Positions 46,163-54,287 of a stretch of 64,000 nucleotides of DNA are shown here, one piece after another. Position 1 is the first letter of the stretch. Each line of letters opens with the position of its first letter. Source of the DNA: Lachnospiraceae bacterium (GTDB taxonomy: Bacteria; Bacillota; Clostridia; Lachnospirales; Lachnospiraceae); contig CAJTHM010000011.1 in assembly GCA_910576125.1 (NCBI GenBank), forward strand, positions 62,001-126,000, read 5' to 3'. The notes under the pieces are model-generated. The model did not search any database. It had not been told where the DNA came from and worked only from the letters and a program-made list of their open reading frames with translations. The position numbers and the translations under genes are program-made.

Positions 46163-46612
46163 TTGAATGTTACAGTGAAAATCGACCCGGAGGTGAAAGA
46201 TACGCAGGTTCTGATCACAGCGGAAAAAAGGAGCCGGTTCCTTTGCCGTCTTGTGGACGTCATAGAGGATTTTGATAAAAAACCTACTGCTTCGCTCACC
46301 GGCTATATCGGCGACAAGGCGTACCTGATTGATGTGGCGGACATACTGCGGATATATGCCGCGAACCAAAAGGTGTATGTCCAGACGGCCAAAGCAGAAT
46401 ATCTGCTCCGCCACAGGCTGTACGAACTGGAGGAACTGCTTGACAGGCAGCGCTTTCTGCGGATATCCAACTCCGAAATCATCCATGTCAGGAAGATTCA
46501 GGATATCGACCTGAGCGTTACCGGGAGAATCTGTATCCGTTTCAGGGAGGATGTGTACACTTATGTGTCAAGAAGATATATTCCAAAAATCAAAAAATCA
46601 TTGGGGATATGA
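46163..46612 (+). CDS. LytTR-domain DNA-binding protein
   Basis: The 149-residue regulator has a short N-terminal part (I-D-P-E-V-K-D-T-Q-V-L-I) and a C-terminal LytTR domain (about residues 50-149) with I-Y-A-A-N-Q-K-V-Y-V, L-L-D-R-Q-R-F-L-R-I-S-N-S-E-I-I-H and Y-V-S-R-R-Y-I-P-K-I-K. The start is a TTG at 46163, nine bases after AGGAGGTG. Stand-alone LytTR proteins of this type are paired with DUF3021 membrane proteins, as here, and are thought to be regulated by them. Confidence 0.88.
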   Translation: MNVTVKIDPEVKDTQVLITAEKRSRFLCRLVDVIEDFDKKPTASLTGYIGDKAYLIDVADILRIYAANQKVYVQTAKAEYLLRHRLYELEELLDRQRFLRISNSEIIHVRKIQDIDLSVTGRICIRFREDVYTYVSRRYIPKIKKSLGI

Positions 46613-46622
46613 GGTGATGTGA

Positions 46623-47090
46623 ATGAAGAAAACAATCTTAAAATGCGGCGTAAACGGGATGCTTTGGGGAAGCTTTGCCTTTCTGCTCTTTTCCATCCTG
46701 CTATCCTTGCGCCTGAACACGGGCGAATTCTGTTTTGTGCTGCCTGCGCTGGCGGCTGATTACGGAAATGGAATGACTGCCGGGATTCTGCAGATTCTGG
46801 CCTTTCTCTGGCTGGGAGGGATGTGCGGGGCTGCGTATGCTATCGGGAACAGTACGAATCTGGCCTTGTGGAGACAGGCTGCGGGGTATCTGTGCGCTCT
46901 GACCGCCGGGCTTGGGCCGGTCTCATTTTTGGGGCGCTGGTATGAACATCTGTTCGCCGGAATATTCAGCTATCTGATTTTCCTTGGATCCATATCGGCG
47001 CTGCTGTATCTCATCGGCTGGATAAACTTACGGAATGATATTGTAAAAATAAGGAACGCCATCCAGGCGGACAAGGAGGGACTGCAATGA
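46623..47090 (+). CDS. DUF3021 membrane protein
   Basis: The 155-residue product has four hydrophobic helices and a short basic/acidic tail. DUF3021 proteins are membrane partners of LytTR regulators; the gene starts ten bases after the LytTR stop behind GAGGTGATG. Its stop overlaps the next start (ATGA). The module resembles small membrane-tethered regulatory switches; the signal is unknown. Confidence 0.85.
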   Translation: MKKTILKCGVNGMLWGSFAFLLFSILLSLRLNTGEFCFVLPALAADYGNGMTAGILQILAFLWLGGMCGAAYAIGNSTNLALWRQAAGYLCALTAGLGPVSFLGRWYEHLFAGIFSYLIFLGSISALLYLIGWINLRNDIVKIRNAIQADKEGLQ

Positions 47091-47401
47091 ACAGACTATC
47101 ATCTGACAGCAAAAAAATCGTTATCTGGCTGTGGGCAAATTATGGCATCTTTGCCGCCGCCTTTTTCATCCTGGGAACTCTGGGCAGCGGGAACCGCACC
47201 ATACTTTGGGTCAACTTCATCCTCGATGTGGCTATCTGCGCCGTATCGTTGGTGCTCAACATCCTCCTGTTTCTGCCCAGGCACAAGGTCTCTTTCCTGG
47301 GCAAGATTACGCTCATGATGATTACTTTGTGCCTGGCAGCGTTCACATGGTTCGCTTTTTTGATGCCGGAGAACGGATTGCCGCCGGTACTGTTCTGCTG
47401 A
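47087..47401 (+). CDS. Small three-helix membrane protein
   Basis: The 104-residue product has three hydrophobic helices (about 12-32, 40-62, 72-92) and a basic loop P-R-H-K-V-S-F. AAGGAGGGACTGCA precedes the ATG, which overlaps the DUF3021 stop. It is translationally coupled to the LytTR/DUF3021 pair and may be a third component or its target. No family was recognised. Confidence 0.7.
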   Translation: MNRLSSDSKKIVIWLWANYGIFAAAFFILGTLGSGNRTILWVNFILDVAICAVSLVLNILLFLPRHKVSFLGKITLMMITLCLAAFTWFAFLMPENGLPPVLFC

Positions 47402-47414
47402 TAACCCTTCCCCG

Positions 47415-48176
47415 TCACAGCCAGACCGCCCAGTCCCCATAGTCGAAAGTGCCGCTCCCATGGTGCAGCTTCCCGGCTTCTTTCAGCTCCCGGAACCTGT
47501 CCCGCATCCGAAAGATGATTTCCGGCCGGATATCCAGAGAATGATGCGCCGGGAACACCTTCCGGGCAGGCAGAGCGGTTATCCTTTCCAGGGAGGCAAG
47601 GTACGCCTCCGGGTCTGTGGACGGGTAATAGGCGAACAGCGTGTCCTTGTAAACCAGATCCCCGGTAAAGAGATACCCCCGCTCCTTTTCCCAGAAACAC
47701 ATGTGCCCCGGCGAATGCCCCGGCGTGTGGCAGACTTCTATCCTCCGGCCGCCTATGTCGATTACATCCCCGTCCCGCAGAACCCGCGTTGGCTTTCCCT
47801 GAAACAGCTCATAGCCGCTGACATCATAGCCTTCCGGCAAATCACACCGGTCAATGACCATGCCCCGAATCGTCTCCATGGAGAGCGGGAAGCCGCCGGA
47901 CAGCCAGTCCAGCTCCTCCTCATGGGCGCAGAACTCCGGAAAATATTTATGCCCGCCGATGTGGTCCCAGTGGATATGGGTGGCCACAGCCGTGACCGGC
48001 CTGTCCGTCAGCTTTTCCACTTCCTCATGGATGTCGCAGATTCCCAGCCCTGTATCAATCAGCAGGCTGCCCTCGGATCCGTTCAGGAGATAGCAATGGG
48101 TCTCCTCCCAGTGGCGGTATTCGCTGATGCAATAGGTATCTTCGTCAATCGTATCAATCGTAAACCATTTCTTCAT
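47415..48176 (-). CDS. MBL-fold metallo-hydrolase
   Basis: The 253-residue protein has the metallo-beta-lactamase metal motif T-H-I-H-W-D-H-I-G-G near residue 81, C-H-T-P-G-H-S-P-G-H near 153 and L-F-T-G-D-L-V-Y near 170. These are the ligands of a cytoplasmic glyoxalase-II/RNase Z-type hydrolase. Substrate unknown. GAGGAGAAAG precedes the ATG. It is cotranscribed with the GyrI-like gene just upstream (17 bases). Confidence 0.92.
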   Translation of the reverse strand: MKKWFTIDTIDEDTYCISEYRHWEETHCYLLNGSEGSLLIDTGLGICDIHEEVEKLTDRPVTAVATHIHWDHIGGHKYFPEFCAHEEELDWLSGGFPLSMETIRGMVIDRCDLPEGYDVSGYELFQGKPTRVLRDGDVIDIGGRRIEVCHTPGHSPGHMCFWEKERGYLFTGDLVYKDTLFAYYPSTDPEAYLASLERITALPARKVFPAHHSLDIRPEIIFRMRDRFRELKEAGKLHHGSGTFDYGDWAVWL

Positions 48177-48193
48177 CTTTCTCCTCTTTTCTC

Positions 48194-48661
48194 CTACCGT
48201 TTCTTAATGGGAAAGAACATATAGCCCTGTCCATTCTCCGCCGGACAGTTGAAATCATGGACGGCCCCTGCCAGTTCCAGGCCCTGTTCGGCCATATAGT
48301 CCAGCACTTTCCGGAAAACATCGTCTTCCGAGGCTTTCACATACAGGTATTCGTAAGCCGGAATCGTCCACTTCACCCAGCCCGCCGGGGCTTCCGCGCC
48401 GTCCGCGGCCTCTACGCCCACCAGATACAGGCCTTCCGTAAACCCATTCTCCCATGGCCGGAAAGAATGGGAAAAATCGGACATGGCGCCCCATATCCCC
48501 GCCAGATTGCCGTCCCCGTCCTTTTGGGCCAGGTGCTGCACCTCCTGGAAATGGCCGTTGGCATCCTCCCAGAGTCTCTGGATAAAGCCTTCCCCATCAT
48601 TTGTAGAGCCTTCCTTTCCTATCACGGAAAAGGATTCCTTCACACATCTTTTGATTTCCAT
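48194..48661 (-). CDS. GyrI-like/effector-binding domain protein
   Basis: The 155-residue protein begins E-I-K-R-C-V-K-E-S-F-S-V-I-G-K-E-G and carries W-G-A-M-S-D, G-W-V-K-W-T-I-P-A-Y-E-Y and a C-terminal P-I-K-K, the layout of the small-molecule-binding GyrI-like/AraC effector fold (SOUL-like). It has no DNA-binding domain. Such proteins bind or hydrolyse hydrophobic compounds. GAGGAGATGATTAG precedes the ATG. Confidence 0.85.
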   Translation of the reverse strand: MEIKRCVKESFSVIGKEGSTNDGEGFIQRLWEDANGHFQEVQHLAQKDGDGNLAGIWGAMSDFSHSFRPWENGFTEGLYLVGVEAADGAEAPAGWVKWTIPAYEYLYVKASEDDVFRKVLDYMAEQGLELAGAVHDFNCPAENGQGYMFFPIKKR

Positions 48662-48705
48662 CTAATCATCTCCTCTTCTTTCTTTTGCGCATCAAAAAAG
48701 CTTTT

Positions 48706-50190
48706 CTATTCCAAATAAAATATCGGCCCTTTGGCCGGAAAAGGAAGGCTCCTTCCCCGGGGCACCAGAAACGCGTGATCCCGTCCAAAAAAGTTCAGCC
48801 TGTCGCACTCGCAGTCGGTGATGATCAGCAGCGGGGCCTCCTTCGGGAAATCCCCGGCCTGCTCCAGCAGCTCCACCCCCGGCTGGAGCACCGTGCCGCC
48901 CTGCCGGCGATGTCCGCCGCCTCCATGTACCCCTGGTCGTAGGGGGACGCGTCGCAGAACACCACCCGCACCCGGTTCACGTCCCGGGCGGCGCTGTAGC
49001 TGGCGATGGCCCCCAGAGCCGCGGCCAGCAGGGCACGGTCCATGGAGCCGGAAGTGTCCAGCAGCACGCCGAAAGTCCGCCCCTCTCTGGCCGCCTCCTC
49101 ATACCGGTAAGAGGGCCGGGGGATGTCCGGCGTGGCAGACTGTCTCCTGCTGAGCCTGGCATAGGTGCGCCGCTTTTCCATAGGCTCGAACCGCTCGTCG
49201 AACCACCTGGCCAGTTCCACATCCCAGGGGATGGGCGGCTGGGACAGGGCACGGATCTCCTCCACCAGCCCGGCGGGAAGGTAGCCCCGCTCATGGGTCT
49301 GATGGAAGTCCAGCCCCCGCTGGATGGCCGAGCGGCACCATTCATCCAGATCCACGAAATCTTTCGTCTCCTCCCAGCCGGGCGGGCCGAAGACAATGTC
49401 GTGGCAGGCCATGCGCCTGTATTTGCGCAGGTTGACGGCCAGAATGTCATAGACGCTCTCCGCCGACAGCCCCGCAAGCTCCGGGTCGTAGAGCAGCCCC
49501 TCCGGCATGGAGCCCACCTCCATGTCCCGCAGCCACTGGTTTATCACAAAATCACAGGCCCCATTCCACAGTTCCGGATCCCGCTTGCCCAGCCGCTGCT
49601 CATGGCACAGAGCGGCGTGAAGGTATTCATGGGCCAGCACGAACCTCCACTCCTGCTCGGTCAGGTGAGCATTGGGATTGACATAAATCTCCCGCATCTG
49701 AATGGAAATCGCGGCAATGGAAATGTCCATCCGCTGTGCTACAAGCGCGTCTTCCACCAGCCGGAAGCCGGAGGCTATGCCCCCCAAAAGAGGATAGCTG
49801 GACAGGAACCATTCCTGTGCCCGCTGGACGGGGCTGCTTATCCGGCGCTCCCCCGGCTCTGCCCGGACACCTCCGGCATAGTCCACGGCGGCCCGCAGAG
49901 CCTCCCGCAGGCTGTCCGCAAAAATCTGCCGCCAGTCCGTGGGGCCTCTCCACCAGCTCCGGGCCGTCCCCCGCCAGGACATGTCCGCCCGTCCGCCGCT
50001 CATGGTGGAGAAATGCAGATAGGCCGGGTCACTGTGCTCTTTCAGCCAGTCATACAGCTTTTCCTCCTCCCTGGCCTTTGACGGCAGGGGAAAATCCAGC
50101 TCCCCGGGCACCGTGCCGATGTGGAAGTCCGCCAGATACCTGGCCACCACACAGTCGCAGGCGGCATTCCAGAGAAAATCCTTCTCCCGG
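48706..50190 (-). pseudogene. DUF2201 VWA/metallopeptidase-like protein, truncated and frameshifted
   Basis: The body reads F-L-W-N-A-A-C-D-C-V-V-A, a metallopeptidase-like V-L-A-H-E-Y-L-H-A-A-L-C-H and a VWA-type MIDAS L-L-D-T-S-G-S-M. The natural 5' end is missing, because the coherent sequence begins directly against the ATPase gene at about 50190. A second break lies near 48900, where the conserved C-terminal part (L-Q-P-G-V-E-L-L to G-P-I-F-Y) continues in another frame to a stop at 48706. Intact members work with a MoxR-type ATPase as a chaperone pair. Two independent lesions mean it is almost certainly inactive. Confidence 0.75.
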
Positions 50191-50790
50191 GGGCGTGGAG
50201 AAGGGCTCCTCGCTCTTGGGGGGTTTTGCCCACAGATGATCCGGGCGGCTGGTGATGTAGTCGTAGATGTAGGGATGGATGCCGTTTGCGGCGGCCCATT
50301 CCAGCCAGAGCCTGGGGCTGGCGGTGAGCTCCACATGGAACATCCGGTTCACCAGGGCGGAGGACATGGGCCGGGTGATGGCGTTGTCCTGGGCCCGGTT
50401 GCCCGCGCCCACCACGATGGAGCCCTCCGGCAGGCAGTATTCCCCGATCCGCCGCTCATGGATGAGGGAATAGAATGCTTTCTGCACCTCCGAGGTGCAG
50501 GCGTTCAGCTCGTCCAGGAAGAGGACGTAGGGCTCCTGTCTGGCGATGGTCCGGGGCGGGCAGAAGACGCTGTATCCGTCTTTGATTTGGGGGACGCCGA
50601 TGATGTCCTCCGGGGCCAGCTGGCTGCCCAAAAGGGAGACACAGGGCAGCCCCAGGCTGTCCGCGAAGTCCTGGACAATGGCGGACTTGCCGATGCCCGG
50701 CGCGCCCCAGATGAACACCGGGCGGATCAGCCCTACATTCAGGAGGACATCCAGCAGCTGTTTATGGTTTACGGTAACGGTGAGATTCAT
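50050..50790 (-). pseudogene. MoxR-type AAA ATPase, 3' end deleted
   Basis: From the ATG at 50790 the frame shows Walker A W-G-A-P-G-I-G-K-S near residue 28, a Walker B L-F-L-D-E-L-N near residue 90 and S-R-P-D-H-L-W-A-K-P-P-K near 190. After about 200 residues (near 50190) it runs into the reading frame of the neighbouring VWA gene and ends 46 out-of-family codons later at 50050. Usual length is about 300 or more residues, so the lid domain is lost. One deletion seems to have removed the end of this gene and the start of the next. Confidence 0.75.
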
Positions 50791-50965
50791 GGAATTTCTT
50801 TGCTCCCTTGTGCGCTGTTCATTTTGTCTCATTATACAGAAAGAAGATTCCATTTACAATAGTCCCAATCGATTTATTGCCGCTAATGAAATGCGCGTAT
50901 AAAGATACATTCATAGAGCCTGGAAAATGGGAATCTGGATAAATAAGTCTGTAAAATGTTTATTT

Positions 50966-53806
50966 TTAATCTGCTTTATGATAATTTTTGCCCAGAAACG
51001 TCAGCGCAAATATCTCATGGGCGAACAGGGGCGCCGCGGCCAGTACGCACAGGCGCATCCACTCTCTGCCGGACAGCGTGGATGTCCCGAAAGCCTGGAT
51101 CAGGAACGGAATCTCCGTCACCGCGAACTGCAGCAGGAAGCCCGCCGCGCAGGCCAGAATCATCAGTTTATTCTCCAGATGGTTCATCCGGAATACCGAG
51201 CGCTGGGTATCCCGCATGCCCACCGCGTGGAAGAGCTGGGACATGCCGAGCACCGTGAAAGCATAGGTCTGGGCCTTGGAAAGTACGGAGCCGTTCTGCA
51301 GAATCTGCGTCAGGTTCTCCAAAGTCACCGCCAGGCCGTTCGTCCGAAGCAGCGCCCAGGGAAGCATCAGGAACGCCGTCAGGCTGACGCCGGCAATCAA
51401 TACGCCGTAAAAGCAGGTGCACAGAAGTCCCCCTCTGGCGAACAGGCTCTCATTCGCCTTTCTGGGCTGCTGCCGCATCAGGCTCTTCCCATCGTTTTTG
51501 TCCACCCCCAGCGCCAGTGCCGGCAGGGAGTCGGTAATCAGGTTGATCCAGAGGATATGGCTGGACTTCAGGGGGGACGCCATGCCGCATATCACCGCAA
51601 AGAACATGGTGATGATTTCTCCCAGGTTGGAGGAAAGCAGGAAAATCACCGACTTCCGGATGTTCTCATAGACGCCTCTCCCCTCTTCGATGGCCCGTCT
51701 GATGGTGGCGAAATTGTCGTCGGTCAGTATCATGTCCGATGCCTGTCTGGCCACGTCCGTTCCGTTCTTTCCCATGGCAATGCCGATGTCCGCTTTCTTT
51801 AAGGAAGGGGCATCGTTCACCCCGTCCCCGGTCATGGCCACGATTCCCCCTCTCTGACGCAAAGCCTCCACAATGCGCACCTTCTGGGCCGGGGACACCC
51901 TTGCGAAGACATATATGTCTTCAATCTTTTCAATAAGTTCCTCCTCCGACAAAAGCCCCAGTTCCTCCCCGGTCATGCATTGTTCGGGACGCCTCACGAT
52001 GCCAAGCTGTCTGCCGATGGCGAAAGCCGTGTCCACATGGTCTCCCGTAATCATGACGGTCTTCACGCCCGCTTCCTTGAAATCGGCCACTGCCCTGGCG
52101 GCTTCCGGCCTGGCGGGGTCTTTCATGCCCACCAGCCCTAAGAAAATAAGATTCTCCTCCGTGGCTTTCGGGCTCTCCGTCTGCATGGCCACCGCAAGGG
52201 TGCGCAAGGCCTCTCCTGACATCTCCTCCACCGCCCCGAGAATCTGTCTGCGATGGCGTTCGGTCAGCCGGACGAAGCCGTTTTCCGTAAATATCCGGGT
52301 GCACCATTTCAGCACCTCGTCCGGCGCTCCTTTTGTATAGGAAACTGTATGCGCCGTCCCGCCATAGCCCCGCAGGCTTCCAATGTCAGCAATCTCCGCA
52401 GCCCTCAATTCCCCTCTTCCGCTCTTAACGTAATGGTTTCCCGATATGTCATCTTTTCTATGCAGTGTAGTCATCATCTTTCTGTCGGAATCGAAAGAAA
52501 GCTCATCCACCCTGGGCATGAGGCTCTCCAGCCGGGCTTTCTCTATTCCGAAGTTTTCCGCAAAGTCCAGCAGCGCCAGTTCCGTGGGGTCGCCTGTCCG
52601 ATTATTTTTTTCCGCAATAGCGTCATTGCACAGCACCATTCCGTAATAGAAATCCGGGCAGAGGGACGGCTTGCAGTCCGCCGCTTTCTGTATCCTGCCG
52701 TCCAGCCAGCATTTTTCCACAGTCATGCGGTTCTGGGTCAGCGTCCCCGTCTTGTCGGAGCAGACCACGCTGACGGCTCCCAGGGTCTCCACGGAGGGGA
52801 GGCGGCGCACGATGGTGTTCACTTTCACCATGCGGGTGACGCTCAGAGCCAGGCAGATGGTCACCACTGCGGGAAGCCCCTCGGGCACCGCCGCCACCGC
52901 CAGGGAGATGGCCGTGATCAGCATCTCCGCCACATTCCTGTGCTGGAACACAGCGATTCCAAACAGCGCGGCGCACAACAGCAAAGACAATAGGCTCAGC
53001 ACTTTCCCCAGCTCCCCCAGCCGCTTCTGGAGCGGGGTCATCTCATCCCTGCTCTCCGTAATCATGGTGGCAATCTGCCCCAGTTCCGTGTCCATGCCGG
53101 TGGCCGTCACCAGCCCCTGTCCTCTGCCGTAGGTGACGATGGTGGACATATAGGCCATGTTGCGCCTGTCCCCCAGGGGCAGCTGTGTTCCATGGAATGC
53201 ATCTTTTCCATGGAATGCACCTTTTCCATGGAATGCACCTTTTCCATGAGAGGCATTTCTTCCCTGAATCCCCAAGAATCCCGCATCCTTCTCTATAGGA
53301 AGAGACTCTCCCGTCAGGGCGGATTCCTCTATCTTCAGATTCAGGGATTCCGTCAGCCGCAGATCGGCGGGCACCTGACATCCCGCTTCCAGCCAGACCA
53401 GGTCTCCCCTTACCAGCTCCGCCGCCGGAATCTCCATGCGTCTGCCCTCCCGGATGACGAAAGCCCTGGGGCTGGTGAGCTTCTTCAGGGATTCCAGCGC
53501 TTTCCTGGCCTTGCCCTCCTGGAGCATGCCCACCGCCGCGTTCATCACCACCACCACACCGATGATGACGGCATCGCTGACCTCCCCAAGCAGCACGGAG
53601 ACCACCGCCGCCACAATCAGCACATAAATCAGCGGGTCGTTCAGCTGCTCCAGAAAAGACTCTATTGTCGTCTTCTTCCGGGGAGCGCGCATCTCGTTTG
53701 GCCCCTCCCTTTGCAGCCTTTCCTGCGCTTCCCGCAGTTCCAGGCCCCTGTGTATGTCGCTCTTTAATTCCTCTGCCGTCTCCCCAATGCCCCAATTTTC
53801 AAACAC
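50966..53806 (-). CDS. Calcium-type P-type cation ATPase (P2 family)
   Basis: The 946-residue pump has the full P2 layout: N-terminal actuator part, L-T-G-E-S near residue 166, helix-4 V-P-E-G-L-P near 307, phosphorylation site S-D-K-T-G-T-L-T with Asp near 351, T-G-D-G-V-N-D-A-P and six C-terminal helices. By family it exports Ca2+ or a similar cation. The start is a GTG at 53806 behind GGGAGGGACAGAC. Residues about 187-206 are an extra H-G-K-G-A-F repeat inside the actuator domain. Function of that insert is unknown. Confidence 0.92.
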   Translation of the reverse strand: MFENWGIGETAEELKSDIHRGLELREAQERLQREGPNEMRAPRKKTTIESFLEQLNDPLIYVLIVAAVVSVLLGEVSDAVIIGVVVVMNAAVGMLQEGKARKALESLKKLTSPRAFVIREGRRMEIPAAELVRGDLVWLEAGCQVPADLRLTESLNLKIEESALTGESLPIEKDAGFLGIQGRNASHGKGAFHGKGAFHGKDAFHGTQLPLGDRRNMAYMSTIVTYGRGQGLVTATGMDTELGQIATMITESRDEMTPLQKRLGELGKVLSLLSLLLCAALFGIAVFQHRNVAEMLITAISLAVAAVPEGLPAVVTICLALSVTRMVKVNTIVRRLPSVETLGAVSVVCSDKTGTLTQNRMTVEKCWLDGRIQKAADCKPSLCPDFYYGMVLCNDAIAEKNNRTGDPTELALLDFAENFGIEKARLESLMPRVDELSFDSDRKMMTTLHRKDDISGNHYVKSGRGELRAAEIADIGSLRGYGGTAHTVSYTKGAPDEVLKWCTRIFTENGFVRLTERHRRQILGAVEEMSGEALRTLAVAMQTESPKATEENLIFLGLVGMKDPARPEAARAVADFKEAGVKTVMITGDHVDTAFAIGRQLGIVRRPEQCMTGEELGLLSEEELIEKIEDIYVFARVSPAQKVRIVEALRQRGGIVAMTGDGVNDAPSLKKADIGIAMGKNGTDVARQASDMILTDDNFATIRRAIEEGRGVYENIRKSVIFLLSSNLGEIITMFFAVICGMASPLKSSHILWINLITDSLPALALGVDKNDGKSLMRQQPRKANESLFARGGLLCTCFYGVLIAGVSLTAFLMLPWALLRTNGLAVTLENLTQILQNGSVLSKAQTYAFTVLGMSQLFHAVGMRDTQRSVFRMNHLENKLMILACAAGFLLQFAVTEIPFLIQAFGTSTLSGREWMRLCVLAAAPLFAHEIFALTFLGKNYHKAD
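53188..53250. repeat. In-frame 18-bp tandem repeat inside the P-ATPase gene
   Basis: About 3.5 copies of an 18-base unit (TTTTCCATGGAATGCACC on the plus strand) code for repeated H-G-K-G-A-F in the pump, just after T-G-E-S and before L-P-L-G-D. A multiple-of-three unit keeps the frame when copy number changes. Confidence 0.8.
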
Positions 53807-53930
53807 GTCTGTCCCTCCCGAAGCTTGTTTCTTTTGAAAGTCTATGCTTGCGGAAAGGAAAGTATGTCCTCGACGGGACATCCCGGAAACATTCCTCGAA
53901 GCAACCGGAAGCAGCTGCTCCGTCTCCCTC

Positions 53931-54083
53931 CTACAGCCCTTTCAGCAGATCCTGCAGCAGCATGATATGGTATTCCTCATCCTCGATGATTCTGGCGGGC
54001 GGATAGGGCAGAGGCGTCATGACCGGCCTTACCCCGGACATGCTGCAGGCATTGACAGTCGTAAAACTTGTGCTCTTTTCCAT
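53931..54083 (-). CDS. Possible 50-residue small protein
   Basis: The frame runs from ATG 54083, ten bases after AAAGGG, to TAG at 53931: M-E-K-S-T-S-F-T-T-V-N-A, ending H-I-M-L-L-Q-D-L-L-K-G-L. It has no helices or signal and no recognised relative. It is the only protein-like content in the 480-base gap between the P-ATPase and VIT-VWA genes; the rest is A/T-rich and carries short GATGCA repeats near 54200-54250. Confidence 0.35.
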   Translation of the reverse strand: MEKSTSFTTVNACSMSGVRPVMTPLPYPPARIIEDEEYHIMLLQDLLKGL

Positions 54084-54287
54084 TTAGAAGAAACCCTTTC
54101 AGATATTACAGAACGATTTACCATTAATATATTACGTTTTTCCGTCTCTGTGCCCTCTTTCGGACTTTTTCCATACTTTTTGCATCATTTTTCCGAAACA
54201 GCAAAATGATGCAAAAATGTTTAAAATTTGATGCACCTTATGTGCATCGCGGGCTTATTCTGATTGCAGAAACGGAGGTACACTACA

